Of a stretch of 33,459 nt of DNA, positions 1 to 7,288 are shown one piece after another; the first letter of the stretch is position 1, and the number at the start of each line of letters is the position of its first letter. Made by a program: the position numbers and the translations under genes. Source of the stretch: Bacillota bacterium (GTDB lineage: Bacteria > Bacillota_I > Bacilli_A > RF39 > UBA660); contig QAMK01000022.1 in the NCBI GenBank assembly GCA_003149915.1, positions 1 through 33,459 of the forward strand, given 5' to 3'. The notes beneath the pieces are model-generated. The model was not told where the DNA came from. It ran no database searches and was given only the letters and a program-made list of their open reading frames with translations.

Positions 1-38
1 AGAAGTGATTTGAAAAAAATCTACACAAAATAAAAAGT
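1..38 (+). repeat. Left terminal inverted repeat of the IS
   Basis: It pairs with the complement of 1241-1278. The mismatches are at positions 5, 9, 14, 18, 19, 21 and 27 of the repeat. Similarity stops abruptly at base 1, judged from copy 2 where the sequence to the left is visible, so base 1 is taken as the element end. Confidence 0.8.
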
Positions 39-52
39 GTGTAGATTTTTTG
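13..52 (+). terminator. Hairpin with T-run inside the IS left end
   Basis: A 13-bp perfect stem joins 14-26 and 39-51, with a 12-base loop, and ends in six Ts. It lies between the element edge and its promoter. Placed there, it would stop outside transcription from entering the transposase genes, a known way for insertion sequences to limit activation. The same hairpin recurs at 29209-29248, downstream of the gene ending at 29196. Confidence 0.7.
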
Positions 53-54
53 TA

Positions 55-76
55 TGATAAAATTTAAATAAGGAGG
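55..76 (+). promoter_or_regulatory. IS -10 element and ribosome binding site
   Basis: An extended -10 (TGATAAAAT, 55-63) follows the left-end hairpin. AAGGAGG at 70-76 is spaced correctly for the orfA ATG at 82. No convincing -35 is seen. Confidence 0.5.
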
Positions 77-81
77 ATTCA

Positions 82-408
82 ATGATAACAAGAGAATATA
101 GAAATTTTACTCGAGAAGAAAAAATTAAAGCTGTAAAAATGGTTTTGATTGATAAGAAATCTCAAATGGAAGTTGAAAGAACTATATTAGGTAAAAAGAA
201 AAGTACAGGTACACTTAATAGATGGATTAGAGAGTATATTCAGGAAGGCGAAGAAAATTGTTTTAAAAAGAAAAAAGGATTGAAAAAAATAGAAATAACG
301 GAAGACAATGTTAGATATGAAATACTAAAAAAATTCAATGCCTTCCTGGAAAAAGAAATACATACAAATTCCAATTCATCGAAAAATTCAAGAAACAATA
401 CCCAATAA
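82..408 (+). CDS. IS3-family OrfA, helix-turn-helix DNA-binding subunit
   Basis: This 108-aa protein is rich in Lys and Glu, with an N-terminal helix-turn-helix (about residues 8-55, including REEKIKAVKMVL and a GTLNRWIREY recognition region). OrfA proteins bind the IS ends and, as the N-terminal part of the OrfAB fusion, direct the transposase. The start has a strong AAGGAGG. The frame ends at 408, but the in-phase run A_AAA_AAA at 327-333 lets ribosomes slip -1 into the orfB frame before the stop. Translation without slippage adds a 26-residue tail, which is probably an out-of-frame by-product. Confidence 0.85.
   Translation: MITREYRNFTREEKIKAVKMVLIDKKSQMEVERTILGKKKSTGTLNRWIREYIQEGEENCFKKKKGLKKIEITEDNVRYEILKKFNAFLEKEIHTNSNSSKNSRNNTQ
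327..333 (+). other. Programmed -1 frameshift slippery heptamer (A_AAA_AAA)
   Basis: In the orfA frame the codons read CTA AAA AAA, so the heptamer is in the correct phase for tandem slippage. After slipping, the orfB frame is open through IQCLPGKRNTYKFQFIEKFK and joins the orfB ATG region. This gives an OrfAB fusion of about 385 residues, the known expression mode of IS3-family transposases. Confidence 0.75.
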
Positions 409-413
409 ATATA

Positions 414-1238
414 ATGTGTGAAGAATTAGAAATATCCAGAGATACTTATTACAAATGGCTTAAAAGAAAAAATATAAAAAATAGATACGAATTAAATCAT
501 GAAGCATTAAAACCGCTAATTCAAAAATATTATGATTTATCAAATGGAACTGCAGGATATAGACAAATAAAAGAACAACTTGAATATCATGAAGGAATCA
601 TTATCTCATATTATATGGCTTTCTTAATTAAATGTTGCATAATGAAATTACCTGAGGCTAGAAAGAAAAATAAAAATAAAGGTAAATATACGGTTACAAC
701 GAAAGGGGATGAAAAGAAATACACTTATCAAAATATAGCAGAAAATATGGATATAAATGATATTTATAAAGTAATATCAACTGATACAACAGAAGTAAAA
801 TTGGAAAAAGACGGAAAGCAAAATGTATCATTCTTTATTGATGCTTATAGCACTGAAATATTAGTATCATGTATTGGTAAATCACTAAATAATGATTTCA
901 TAGAATACAATCTAAATTTATTAAATGACAGTGATTATAAATTAGATAATATCATATTACATTCAGATCGTGGAGGAATGTATAAAAGTGGAATATATAA
1001 TACAAAAACCGCTGAAATGAATCTTATACCAAGTATGTCCGCACCTTACACTTGCACTCATAATCCTTGGATAGAAACACTCAACGGCCAATTCAAAGAT
1101 TTCATCAAGAAAGACAATCCCAAGACTCTTGATGAACTACAAATTGTATTAAACAAATTTGTATACTATAATAATAACATAAAAATTAAAAATAAACTAA
1201 AAACAACACCGATTAATTATCGATGTTGCCATAGTTAA
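414..1238 (+). CDS. IS3-family OrfB, DDE transposase (rve integrase core)
   Basis: This 274-aa protein has an N-terminal HTH_21-like region (SRDTYYKWLKRKN, then the GTAGYRQIKEQL motif near residues 47-58) followed by an RNase H-fold catalytic core. The acidic triad is visible: D in STDTTEV, D in HSDRGGMY, and E in NPWIETLNGQFK, with 35 residues between the last two, the IS3-family spacing. No good ribosome binding site precedes the ATG at 414. The active protein is most likely the frameshifted OrfAB fusion, and the orfB frame is open back to 333 at least. No internal stop is seen, so the element may still be active. Confidence 0.9.
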   Translation: MCEELEISRDTYYKWLKRKNIKNRYELNHEALKPLIQKYYDLSNGTAGYRQIKEQLEYHEGIIISYYMAFLIKCCIMKLPEARKKNKNKGKYTVTTKGDEKKYTYQNIAENMDINDIYKVISTDTTEVKLEKDGKQNVSFFIDAYSTEILVSCIGKSLNNDFIEYNLNLLNDSDYKLDNIILHSDRGGMYKSGIYNTKTAEMNLIPSMSAPYTCTHNPWIETLNGQFKDFIKKDNPKTLDELQIVLNKFVYYNNNIKIKNKLKTTPINYRCCHS

Positions 1239-1240
1239 GA

Positions 1241-1278
1241 ACTTTTTATTTCGTGTATAAATTTATCAAGTCAGTTCT
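1241..1278 (-). repeat. Right terminal inverted repeat of the IS
   Basis: Read on the minus strand it begins AGAACTGACTTGAT and ends AAATAAAAAGT, mirroring the left end. The lexA stop codon lies only 20 bases beyond the outer edge, so the element sits in the former 3' region of lexA. Confidence 0.8.
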
Positions 1279-1298
1279 GATGTGACTTTTTTAATTGC

Positions 1299-1916
1299 TT
1301 AAAATTTACGATATAGACCGATTGCTTTTCCTAATATGGTAACGTTATCTAAAATAATTGGTGCCATCGTATCGTTTTCTGGTTGTAAACGGAAATGACC
1401 GTTTTCTTTGTAAAAAGTTTTTACGGTTGCTTCGCCATCGTCGTTCATTGCGACTACGGTGTCACCGTTTCTAGCGACGTTTTGTTTTTGGACGATTAAA
1501 ATATCACCGTCGTAAATGCCGACGTTAATCATCGATTCACCAGAAACTTTCAATGTGAATACTTCTTCTCCAGCAGGAAGTAGTGCGGTTGGTAGTGAGA
1601 AGAATTCGTTTGGCATTTCGATTGCTTCGATCGGTGTTCCAGCAGTAACTTTTCCTACTAGTGGAACGTTTACGACATCATCGTCCGTTTGGGCAAGTTC
1701 ATTTGGAACTAACAATTCGATTGTCCTGTTTTTGGCATTTGATTTTTTTATATATCCCTTTTGTTCTAGTTGTGTTAAATGAAATTGAATGGTAGCAGGG
1801 GAACTTAACCCTACTTGACTTCCAATTTCACGAACAGTAGGTGGATAGCCGTTTTTGGCCATAAATTCTTTAATTGCTTGTAAAATATCTGCTTGACGTT
1901 TTGTTAAAACATCCAT
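1299..1916 (-). CDS. lexA: LexA, SOS response repressor and self-cleaving serine protease
   Basis: The protein has 205 aa, the normal length. The N-terminal winged helix spans about residues 1-65 (PPTVREIGSQVGLSSPATIQ is the recognition region). The S24 peptidase domain follows, with an A92-G93 cleavage site (KVTAGTP), nucleophile S128 (SGESM) and general base K166 (ATVKTF). Bound to SOS boxes it represses DNA-damage genes; RecA filaments trigger its self-cleavage. The ATG at 1916 is chosen because AAGGAG lies about 9 bases upstream and MDVLTKRQADIL aligns with the family start. A longer frame reaching 1979 would overlap the promoter. The gene is divergent from a small SOS gene and shares its operator region. 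The IS lies only 20 bases past the stop. Confidence 0.97.
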   Translation of the reverse strand: MDVLTKRQADILQAIKEFMAKNGYPPTVREIGSQVGLSSPATIQFHLTQLEQKGYIKKSNAKNRTIELLVPNELAQTDDDVVNVPLVGKVTAGTPIEAIEMPNEFFSLPTALLPAGEEVFTLKVSGESMINVGIYDGDILIVQKQNVARNGDTVVAMNDDGEATVKTFYKENGHFRLQPENDTMAPIILDNVTILGKAIGLYRKF

Positions 1917-1938
1917 ACTTTCCACTCCTTCTGTATTT

Positions 1939-1967
1939 AATTTACCATACTTTGTGTCAAATGTCAA
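1939..1967 (-). promoter_or_regulatory. lexA promoter
   Basis: On the minus strand, TTGACA (1967-1962), a 17-base spacer and TAAATT (1944-1939) form a good SigA-type promoter. It is followed by AAGGAG and the ATG at 1916. The imperfect SOS box at 1965-1978 overlaps the upstream edge of the -35, so LexA can repress its own gene. Confidence 0.65.
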
Positions 1968-1978
1968 ACAAACGTTCA
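1965..1978. promoter_or_regulatory. Imperfect SOS (LexA) box
   Basis: CAAACAAACGTTCA matches the Gram-positive SOS consensus CGAAC-N4-GTTCG except at the second and last positions. It abuts the lexA -35. A pair of boxes, one strong and one weak, in this divergent spacer fits autoregulation. Confidence 0.55.
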
Positions 1979-1986
1979 AATTTTTA

Positions 1987-2015
1987 TTGACACGAACAGT
2001 AGTTCGAATTATAAT
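1987..2015 (+). promoter_or_regulatory. Perfect SigA promoter with an SOS box filling its spacer
   Basis: TTGACA (1987-1992), a spacer of exactly 17 bases and TATAAT (2010-2015) match the full consensus. The spacer contains CGAACAGTAGTTCG (1993-2006), a perfect palindromic Gram-positive SOS box. LexA bound there would block RNA polymerase, and release would switch on a maximal promoter. It drives the 50-codon gene at 2043. Confidence 0.93.
1993..2006. promoter_or_regulatory. Perfect SOS (LexA) operator
   Basis: CGAACAGTAGTTCG fits CGAAC-N4-GTTCG with no mismatch. It lies between the -35 and -10 of the rightward promoter and upstream of lexA on the other strand. Confidence 0.92.
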
Positions 2016-2042
2016 GGAAATACAGTGAGGGAGGAATGAAAG

Positions 2043-2195
2043 ATGTTTGAAGATAAAAAATTTAGAATGGCAGTGATTGGATTATATTTGTTTAGTGCGT
2101 TGGCAACTTATTTCTTATCGATTCGAATTGAGAGACTTAACAGTAGTCCAGATACGATGAAAGAAAATGAACGAGTTGTAATGGAATTAGAATAA
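2043..2195 (+). CDS. SOS-induced 50-aa single-span membrane peptide (candidate division inhibitor)
   Basis: ATG at 2043 is preceded by GAGGGAGGAATG and the gene ends in TAA at 2193-2195. The peptide has a short charged head (MFEDKKFR), one membrane segment (about residues 9-26) and a charged tail ending VVMELE. It has no LysM domain. Its place, divergent from lexA behind a perfect SOS-box promoter, is that of yneA in Bacillus. YneA and similar SOS peptides (SosA, and SidA in Caulobacter) are small membrane proteins that delay division. Function is inferred from position, regulation and topology, because no sequence family is recognised. The next gene, polA, starts 29 bases on with its own -10. 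Confidence 0.8.
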   Translation: MFEDKKFRMAVIGLYLFSALATYFLSIRIERLNSSPDTMKENERVVMELE

Positions 2196-2199
2196 TTTA

Positions 2200-2208
2200 T
2201 GGTATAAT
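2200..2208 (+). promoter_or_regulatory. polA extended -10 promoter
   Basis: TGGTATAAT gives an extended -10 just upstream of the polA start. No clear -35 is seen. Readthrough from the SOS promoter at 1987 could also reach polA, since no terminator lies between. Confidence 0.6.
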
Positions 2209-2224
2209 ACATCTAGGTGATTTT

Positions 2225-4849
2225 ATGAAGAAAGTAATTTTAATCGATGGAAATAATATTTTATTTCGGAGTTATTATGCGACTGCATACTCTGGAAATA
2301 CAATGAAAAATTCCAAAGGATTTCCAACGAACGCTCTTTATGGATTGATTAATATGATTCAAAAGATTATTAAAGAAGAGAATCCAGAGTACATTATGGT
2401 TGCGTTAGATAAAGGAAAAACGTTTCGCCATGATGAGTATAAAGATTATAAAGCTGGCCGCATTGAGATGCCGGATGAGTTAAAACAACAGTTTCCAGTT
2501 GCTAAGAAACTGTTAAATGCAATGGGAATTACGTATTATGAAGTAGAAAATTATGAGGCTGATGATATTATCGGTACGTTTGCTAAAAAAATTGATGATC
2601 CAAACGATGACTTTATCGGTACGATTATCAGTAGTGATAAAGATTTGTTACAACTAATTAGTAAAGAAGTTGAAGTTAAGTTATTAAAACCTACTGGTTT
2701 TGTTCGCATGTCAGAGGAAGAGTTTCACAACGTGTATGGTCTCGCTCCAATTCGGATGATCGATTTGAAAGGATTGATGGGAGATTCATCTGACAACATT
2801 CCGGGAGTCAAAGGAATTGGAGAAAAAACAGCATTGACGTTACTTCATCAGTACGATACGATTGAGAATCTTTATGACCACATCGATGAAGTAAAAGGAA
2901 AAGTAAAAGAAAAGTTGATTGCCGGAAAAGAAAGTGCATTTGAAAGTAAGAAACTGGCAACGATTTATCGCGATGTCCCAGTCGATTTGGACTTTAATAA
3001 AATTGTCTACCGAGGTGTCGATACGTTAGCATACATTCAATTATTGGAGGAGTTGGAGTTTTATTCCCTGATTAAAAAAATGGATATTCCGGAAGAAATT
3101 GCTAGAGATCAAGTCGTCGTCGATAAGACTTTGGACCGTGTTAAGATTGTCACATCTTTGGATGATATCACTTTAGATGAACCGTATGCTGTCTATTTGG
3201 AAGTTTTAGGAGGAAATTATCACAAAGGAACACCACTTGGATTTGGTGTCTACAATGCTAAAAATGCATTTTATATTCCATTTGATGTTCTGTTACAAAA
3301 ACCTGATTTCTTTGCTACGAAGATGAAGAAATACACTTACGATTTAAAAAAGATTTTAGCAGTATGTATGTATCATCATTTGCCGTTTGAAGGCTGTAAA
3401 TACGATTTGATGATTGCCGGATACTTGTTAAATAAGAATGTAAAAAATGACCCGGCATATCTTGCCAACACGTATGGATACGATATTCCATTTTACGATG
3501 CGTTTTTTGGTACTACTGCGAAGCCAAAATTGTACGATGAAGAAGAACTTGCTAAACTTTGTGTCAACAAAGCCAAATTCGTTTATGATACATACGATGA
3601 AGTAACGGAAGAAATTGAAAAGAACAACGATATCTATTTATTCCAAGCCATCGAGATGCCTTTGGTAGAGGTTCTTGCTGATATGGAAGTGACGGGAATT
3701 GATGTCGATCGTGACTATTTGAGTAAGATGGGCGAAATGCTTCAAGAAAAGATGAAAGATATCGAGAATGAAGTGTATCGCTTGGCTGGTACTTCTTTCA
3801 ATATTCTTTCACCAAAACAATTGGGAGAGGTGTTATTTCAACGACTACAGATTCCATATCCTAAAAAGGTGAAAAACGAAACGTATTCGACTAGCAAAGA
3901 AATTTTAGATAAGTTAGCACCGGATTATCCGATTGTCGATTTCATTTTAGATTATCGTACTTATGCAAAACTGTATGCAAATTATACCGTTGGGTTAATT
4001 CAAGAGATTGCTAGTGATGGAAAAATTCATACGACGTTTAATCAGACTTTGACGAGAACCGGTAGACTTTCTAGTGAGAGTCCAAATTTACAGAATATTC
4101 CAGTTCGGTTGGAACTAGGGAAACTGATTCGTAAGGCATTTTTACCAACTAAAGATGCTGTCTTGATGTCTTCCGATTACAGTCAAATTGAACTGCGGAT
4201 TTTCGCCCATATGTGTAAAGCACCTAACATGATAGAGGCATTTAAAGAAGACAAAGATATCCATGCTAAAACGGCATCCGATATTTACCATAAACCGATT
4301 GAGGAAGTCACAAAAAATGAACGCCGTAGCGCTAAGGCAGTTAATTTTGGTATTATTTATGGTATTAGTAGTTTTGGACTTTCAGAAGATTTGGGCATCG
4401 ATGTCAAGAGCGCGAAGGCCTTTATCGACGATTATTTGAATACGTTTCCAGGAATTAAGGACTACATGAATCAGGTTGTCAAAGAGGCTCATGAAAAAGG
4501 GTACAGTACTACGATTATGAACCGGAAACGAATTATCGATGAATTGAACAATAAAAACTATATGATTCGTCAACAGGGAGAACGCATGGCTCTCAATACT
4601 CCAATTCAGGGTTCTGCGGCAGATATTTTAAAGAAGGCTATGGTAGAAATTTATGCAGAATTAAAGAAGAGAAACTTGAAAAGTAAAATGTTAATTCAGG
4701 TTCACGACGAACTTGTTTTGAATGTTTATCAAGATGAATTGGATGAAGTGAAAGAACTCGTTCGCAACATTATGGAAAATACGTATCCTTTGGACGTTCC
4801 TTTAAAGGTGGATATTGAAACTGGTAGCGATTGGTACGATGCAAAGTAG
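2225..4849 (+). CDS. polA: DNA polymerase I
   Basis: The protein has 874 aa, full length. Residues 1-290 form the 5'-3' exonuclease/flap domain (LIDGNNILFRSYYA, YEADDIIGTFAKK, SSDKDLLQL). The middle (about 300-470) is the 3'-5' exonuclease fold, but the first acidic motif reads YLEVLGG, so proofreading is probably lost as in Bacillus Pol I. The polymerase core follows: motif A DYSQIELR near 650, motif B RRSAKAVNFGIIYG near 700, motif C QVHDEL near 825. It fills repair gaps and removes RNA primers. The AGGTGATTTT ribosome binding site is short. mutM follows 12 bases later in one operon. A second, truncated copy starts at 31421. Confidence 0.98.
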   Translation: MKKVILIDGNNILFRSYYATAYSGNTMKNSKGFPTNALYGLINMIQKIIKEENPEYIMVALDKGKTFRHDEYKDYKAGRIEMPDELKQQFPVAKKLLNAMGITYYEVENYEADDIIGTFAKKIDDPNDDFIGTIISSDKDLLQLISKEVEVKLLKPTGFVRMSEEEFHNVYGLAPIRMIDLKGLMGDSSDNIPGVKGIGEKTALTLLHQYDTIENLYDHIDEVKGKVKEKLIAGKESAFESKKLATIYRDVPVDLDFNKIVYRGVDTLAYIQLLEELEFYSLIKKMDIPEEIARDQVVVDKTLDRVKIVTSLDDITLDEPYAVYLEVLGGNYHKGTPLGFGVYNAKNAFYIPFDVLLQKPDFFATKMKKYTYDLKKILAVCMYHHLPFEGCKYDLMIAGYLLNKNVKNDPAYLANTYGYDIPFYDAFFGTTAKPKLYDEEELAKLCVNKAKFVYDTYDEVTEEIEKNNDIYLFQAIEMPLVEVLADMEVTGIDVDRDYLSKMGEMLQEKMKDIENEVYRLAGTSFNILSPKQLGEVLFQRLQIPYPKKVKNETYSTSKEILDKLAPDYPIVDFILDYRTYAKLYANYTVGLIQEIASDGKIHTTFNQTLTRTGRLSSESPNLQNIPVRLELGKLIRKAFLPTKDAVLMSSDYSQIELRIFAHMCKAPNMIEAFKEDKDIHAKTASDIYHKPIEEVTKNERRSAKAVNFGIIYGISSFGLSEDLGIDVKSAKAFIDDYLNTFPGIKDYMNQVVKEAHEKGYSTTIMNRKRIIDELNNKNYMIRQQGERMALNTPIQGSAADILKKAMVEIYAELKKRNLKSKMLIQVHDELVLNVYQDELDEVKELVRNIMENTYPLDVPLKVDIETGSDWYDAK

Positions 4850-4861
4850 GAGTGATGTAGT

Positions 4862-5698
4862 ATGCCAGAAAAACCTGAAGTCATAACGGTCGTTAACAGT
4901 TTAAAAAGGTGTTTACTTGGTAAGACGATTCAAAGTGTCGATGTATTTTGGAATGCGATTATCTCTTATCCGGATGTTCCTACTTTTCAAGAAGAAATGA
5001 AACAAGAACAAATTCATGATATTACATGTCGTGGAAAGTGGATTGTCATCTCTTTGACAAATTATCTATTGCTCATTCATTTGCGGATGGAAGGAAAATT
5101 TTTCTTTCGCAAAACGGGAACTCCTCGTAGTAAACACGAACACGTTTTATTTCATCTAACGGATGGCGAAGATTTTCGTTTTTGCGATACGAGAAAGTTT
5201 GGCAGAATCGTATTGGTGTCCAAGGCCGATGCATATTCTAGAGAACCACTTTGTTCGTTGGGATTAGAGTACTACGATGCAAATTTAACACCTGATTATT
5301 TGCTCGAACATTTTAAAACAAAACGAATTCCTATCAAAACAACGTTGTTAGATCAAACCATAATTGCTGGTATTGGTAATATTTACGATGATGAAATTTT
5401 GTTTGCTACTAAAATTAATCCGTATCAACCGACTTATCAAATTACTAAGAAGGAAGCAACCGCTATTATCGATGCGACGCGAAGTGTGTTAGATCATGCT
5501 GTTTCACTTGGTGGCACGACAATTAAAAGTTTTACTTCTGAAGAAGGCGTACATGGTCTTTTTCAAAACGAACTGCAAATACATGGTATGAAAACTTGTC
5601 CGGTGTGTAATACTACTGTTCGTAAGGTCATGATTGGTGGCCGAGGAACTTATTATTGTCCAAAGTGTCAAACATTAAAAAGAAGGAAGAAAAAATGA
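4862..5698 (+). CDS. mutM: Formamidopyrimidine-DNA glycosylase (8-oxoguanine repair)
   Basis: The protein has 278 aa. Cleavage of the initiator Met would expose catalytic P2 with E3 (PEKPEV, where most family members have PELPEV). The RGKW lysine region, the helix-two-turn-helix (LLDQTIIAGIGNIYDDEILF) and a C-terminal zinc finger (CPVC ... CPKC, about residues 246-270, with GGRGTYYC) are all present. It excises oxidised purines and nicks the abasic site; Pol I then fills the gap, which suits the polA-mutM operon. The ribosome binding site is AGGAGTGAT. The stop codon lies in the loop of the operon terminator. Confidence 0.96.
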   Translation: MPEKPEVITVVNSLKRCLLGKTIQSVDVFWNAIISYPDVPTFQEEMKQEQIHDITCRGKWIVISLTNYLLLIHLRMEGKFFFRKTGTPRSKHEHVLFHLTDGEDFRFCDTRKFGRIVLVSKADAYSREPLCSLGLEYYDANLTPDYLLEHFKTKRIPIKTTLLDQTIIAGIGNIYDDEILFATKINPYQPTYQITKKEATAIIDATRSVLDHAVSLGGTTIKSFTSEEGVHGLFQNELQIHGMKTCPVCNTTVRKVMIGGRGTYYCPKCQTLKRRKKK

Positions 5699-5717
5699 CA
5701 TTTTCTTCCTATTTTTT
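5684..5717 (+). terminator. polA-mutM operon terminator
   Basis: AGGAAGAAAA (5684-5693) pairs with TTTTCTTCCT (5701-5710) and is followed by ATTTTTT. The mutM TGA is in the loop. Confidence 0.85.
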
Positions 5718-5726
5718 ACAAAATTA

Positions 5727-5756
5727 TTTCCATTTTTATTGCAGATATGGTAAAAT
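5727..5756 (+). promoter_or_regulatory. pyk promoter
   Basis: TTTCCA, an 18-base spacer and TAAAAT with an upstream TGG make an extended -10 promoter. The pyk ribosome binding site AAAGGAGAG follows. Confidence 0.6.
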
Positions 5757-5789
5757 GGTTGTGGCTTTTGAAAGGAGAGAATAATTTAG

Positions 5790-7196
5790 ATGAAAAAGAC
5801 AAAGATTATATGTAGTATTGGACCTGCTACTCATCCTTGGGAAAAGTTCAAAGGATTAGTAGAGGCTGGTATGAATGTTGCTCGTATTAACTTCTCACAC
5901 GCAGTGCTAGAAGAAAGAGAAACAGTTGAAAATTTAGTAAAACGTGCCAATGAAGAATTGGGTGCTAATATTGGAGTATTATATGATACAAAGGGACCGG
6001 ATTTGAGAACTTGTGAATTTGAAAATGACAAGATTGATTTGGTTGCTGGTAATACGATTCGTATTGTGGAAGAAGATGTTATTGGAAACCAAGAACGCAT
6101 TTCTTTAAATTACAAGGGAGTTTTAAAAGAATTAAAAGTAGGATCTGTTATTTTATTAGATGATGGATTTTATAAATTAATTGTCACTTCTGTAGAGGCA
6201 GATGGAGTTACTTGTGAAATTCAAAATTCTGGAACGATTAAGAGTCGCCGTGGTGTATGCATTCCAGGTGAAAAATTGAATGTTCCATACATTTCTGAAA
6301 AAGATAGAGAAGACATTAAATATGCCTGCGATAAAGATGGTGATTACTTAGCTATTTCTTTTGTTAACAGTGCAGATGATGTCAATCAAGTAAGAGAATT
6401 ATGCAAGGAATTTGGAAAACCAAATATGCCAATTATCTCTAAAGTAGAAACTCAATATGCAATGGATAACCTAGATGAAATCGTAGAAGCATCTGATTAT
6501 ATCATGGTTGCTCGTGGTGATTTGGGTATTGAAACTGGTGTTGAGAACTTACCATTATATCAACAAATGATGATTGACAAATGCCATGCGAATGGAAAAG
6601 GTGTCATCATGGCTACACAAATGATGTACAGTATGAAGACGAACATCCGTCCAACGAATGCTGAAGTAACTGACGTTGCCAATGCTGTTCTTGCTGGATG
6701 CGATGCCATCATGACAAGTGATGAAACGACGATTGGTCAATATCCAGTTGAAACCATTCAAACGATGACTTCTATTTGTGAGAACGTTGAAAGAATTACC
6801 AAATACAATTTGAGTGAATACAAATTAAGAGGAACTGAAATCCATAACACGATTGCAAAATGTGCAGTTGACGCAACAATCGAATTGCCTGTTAAGGCAG
6901 TTGTCGTTTCCACTCTTACAGGTAAAACGGCTTTGGATATTTCTTCTTTACGTCCAAACTCATTTATCATTGCAACCGTTACAGATCCAAAGGTTGCTCG
7001 TAGTTTAGCATTAAAGTGGGGCGTATATCCAAAATTAGTTCCATTCTTTGATAACACAGATGACATCGTTAATGAAGGAATCAAAGCTGCTAAAGAAGCG
7101 ATGCATTTACAAGAAAACGATATCGTTGTTGTCGTTGGCGGATTCCCAAAAGAAGCTCATACGAACTTTATGAAAATCGAAGAAATTACAGCGTAG
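5790..7196 (+). CDS. pyk: Pyruvate kinase
   Basis: The protein has 468 aa, like the compact E. coli PykF type, without the extra C-terminal domain of Bacillus Pyk. It turns phosphoenolpyruvate and ADP into pyruvate and ATP, the last step of glycolysis. The barrel keeps R32, N34, S36 (VARINFSHA), D66-T67-K68-G69, K218 and E220 (SKVET), the GDLGIE metal site (D244) and T276 (ATQMM). Residues 75-165 are the B lid domain and about 340-468 the C-terminal domain. Two signatures are altered: KGPEIR is KGPDLR, and SGETA is SDETT at 310-314. The catalytic residues remain, so activity is expected, perhaps with changed kinetics. It is transcribed alone. Confidence 0.95.
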   Translation: MKKTKIICSIGPATHPWEKFKGLVEAGMNVARINFSHAVLEERETVENLVKRANEELGANIGVLYDTKGPDLRTCEFENDKIDLVAGNTIRIVEEDVIGNQERISLNYKGVLKELKVGSVILLDDGFYKLIVTSVEADGVTCEIQNSGTIKSRRGVCIPGEKLNVPYISEKDREDIKYACDKDGDYLAISFVNSADDVNQVRELCKEFGKPNMPIISKVETQYAMDNLDEIVEASDYIMVARGDLGIETGVENLPLYQQMMIDKCHANGKGVIMATQMMYSMKTNIRPTNAEVTDVANAVLAGCDAIMTSDETTIGQYPVETIQTMTSICENVERITKYNLSEYKLRGTEIHNTIAKCAVDATIELPVKAVVVSTLTGKTALDISSLRPNSFIIATVTDPKVARSLALKWGVYPKLVPFFDNTDDIVNEGIKAAKEAMHLQENDIVVVVGGFPKEAHTNFMKIEEITA

Positions 7197-7212
7197 TTTC
7201 TTCTTTTTTTTC
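7179..7212 (+). terminator. pyk terminator
   Basis: GAAGAAA (7179-7185) pairs with TTTCTTC (7197-7203), followed by a long T-run. The stem spans the pyk stop codon. Confidence 0.75.
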
Positions 7213-7235
7213 TTAGAATTTGATTCCTCATATTG

Positions 7236-7265
7236 ACTTTTTTTAGTGATTTTTTATATAATAAA
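7236..7265 (+). promoter_or_regulatory. Promoter of the 7289 gene
   Basis: TTGACT and TATAAT are separated by about 18 bases of T-rich spacer. AGGAG at 7276-7280 follows. Confidence 0.65.
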
Positions 7266-7288
7266 TATATAGAATAGGAGTGGGCAAT

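Larger units (their letters stand above)
1..1278 (+). mobile_element. IS3-family insertion sequence, copy 1 (about 1.28 kb, intact)
   Basis: The element has two overlapping-phase reading frames (HTH orfA, DDE transposase orfB) between imperfect 38-bp terminal inverted repeats at 1-38 and 1241-1278, matching at 31 of 38 positions by eye. The innermost 17 bases differ at one position. The size fits the IS3 family (about 1.2-1.5 kb). The flanks show no target-site duplication: in copy 2, where the left flank is visible, the left neighbour ends ...GTTTAA and the right neighbour begins GATGTG. That is expected if the element is a hybrid of two insertions. The exact ends are inferred from the inverted repeats. 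Its AT-rich, AAA/ATA-rich codon use differs from the neighbouring genes. Confidence 0.9.
1..4263. repeat. Long direct repeat, copy 1 (IS, lexA, SOS peptide, 5' part of polA)
   Basis: These bases recur at 29197-33459 with a constant offset of 29,196. Every gene start, stop and junction I compared is the same, and the window's last bases match 4255-4263. The repeat begins at the first base of the IS element and ends only because the window ends. It therefore looks like a circular or tandem unit read past its own start, not a normal dispersed repeat. Confidence 0.97.

Noticed and set aside
1516..1782. Open frame opposite lexA (also at 30712-30978)
   Set aside because: It lies wholly inside lexA on the other strand, has no ribosome binding site and encodes a low-complexity Ser/Thr-rich product.
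3100..3650. Damage to polA because the 3'-5' exonuclease motifs are missing
   Set aside because: Loss of proofreading residues is usual in Bacillus-type Pol I; the domain length and the rest of the protein are normal.
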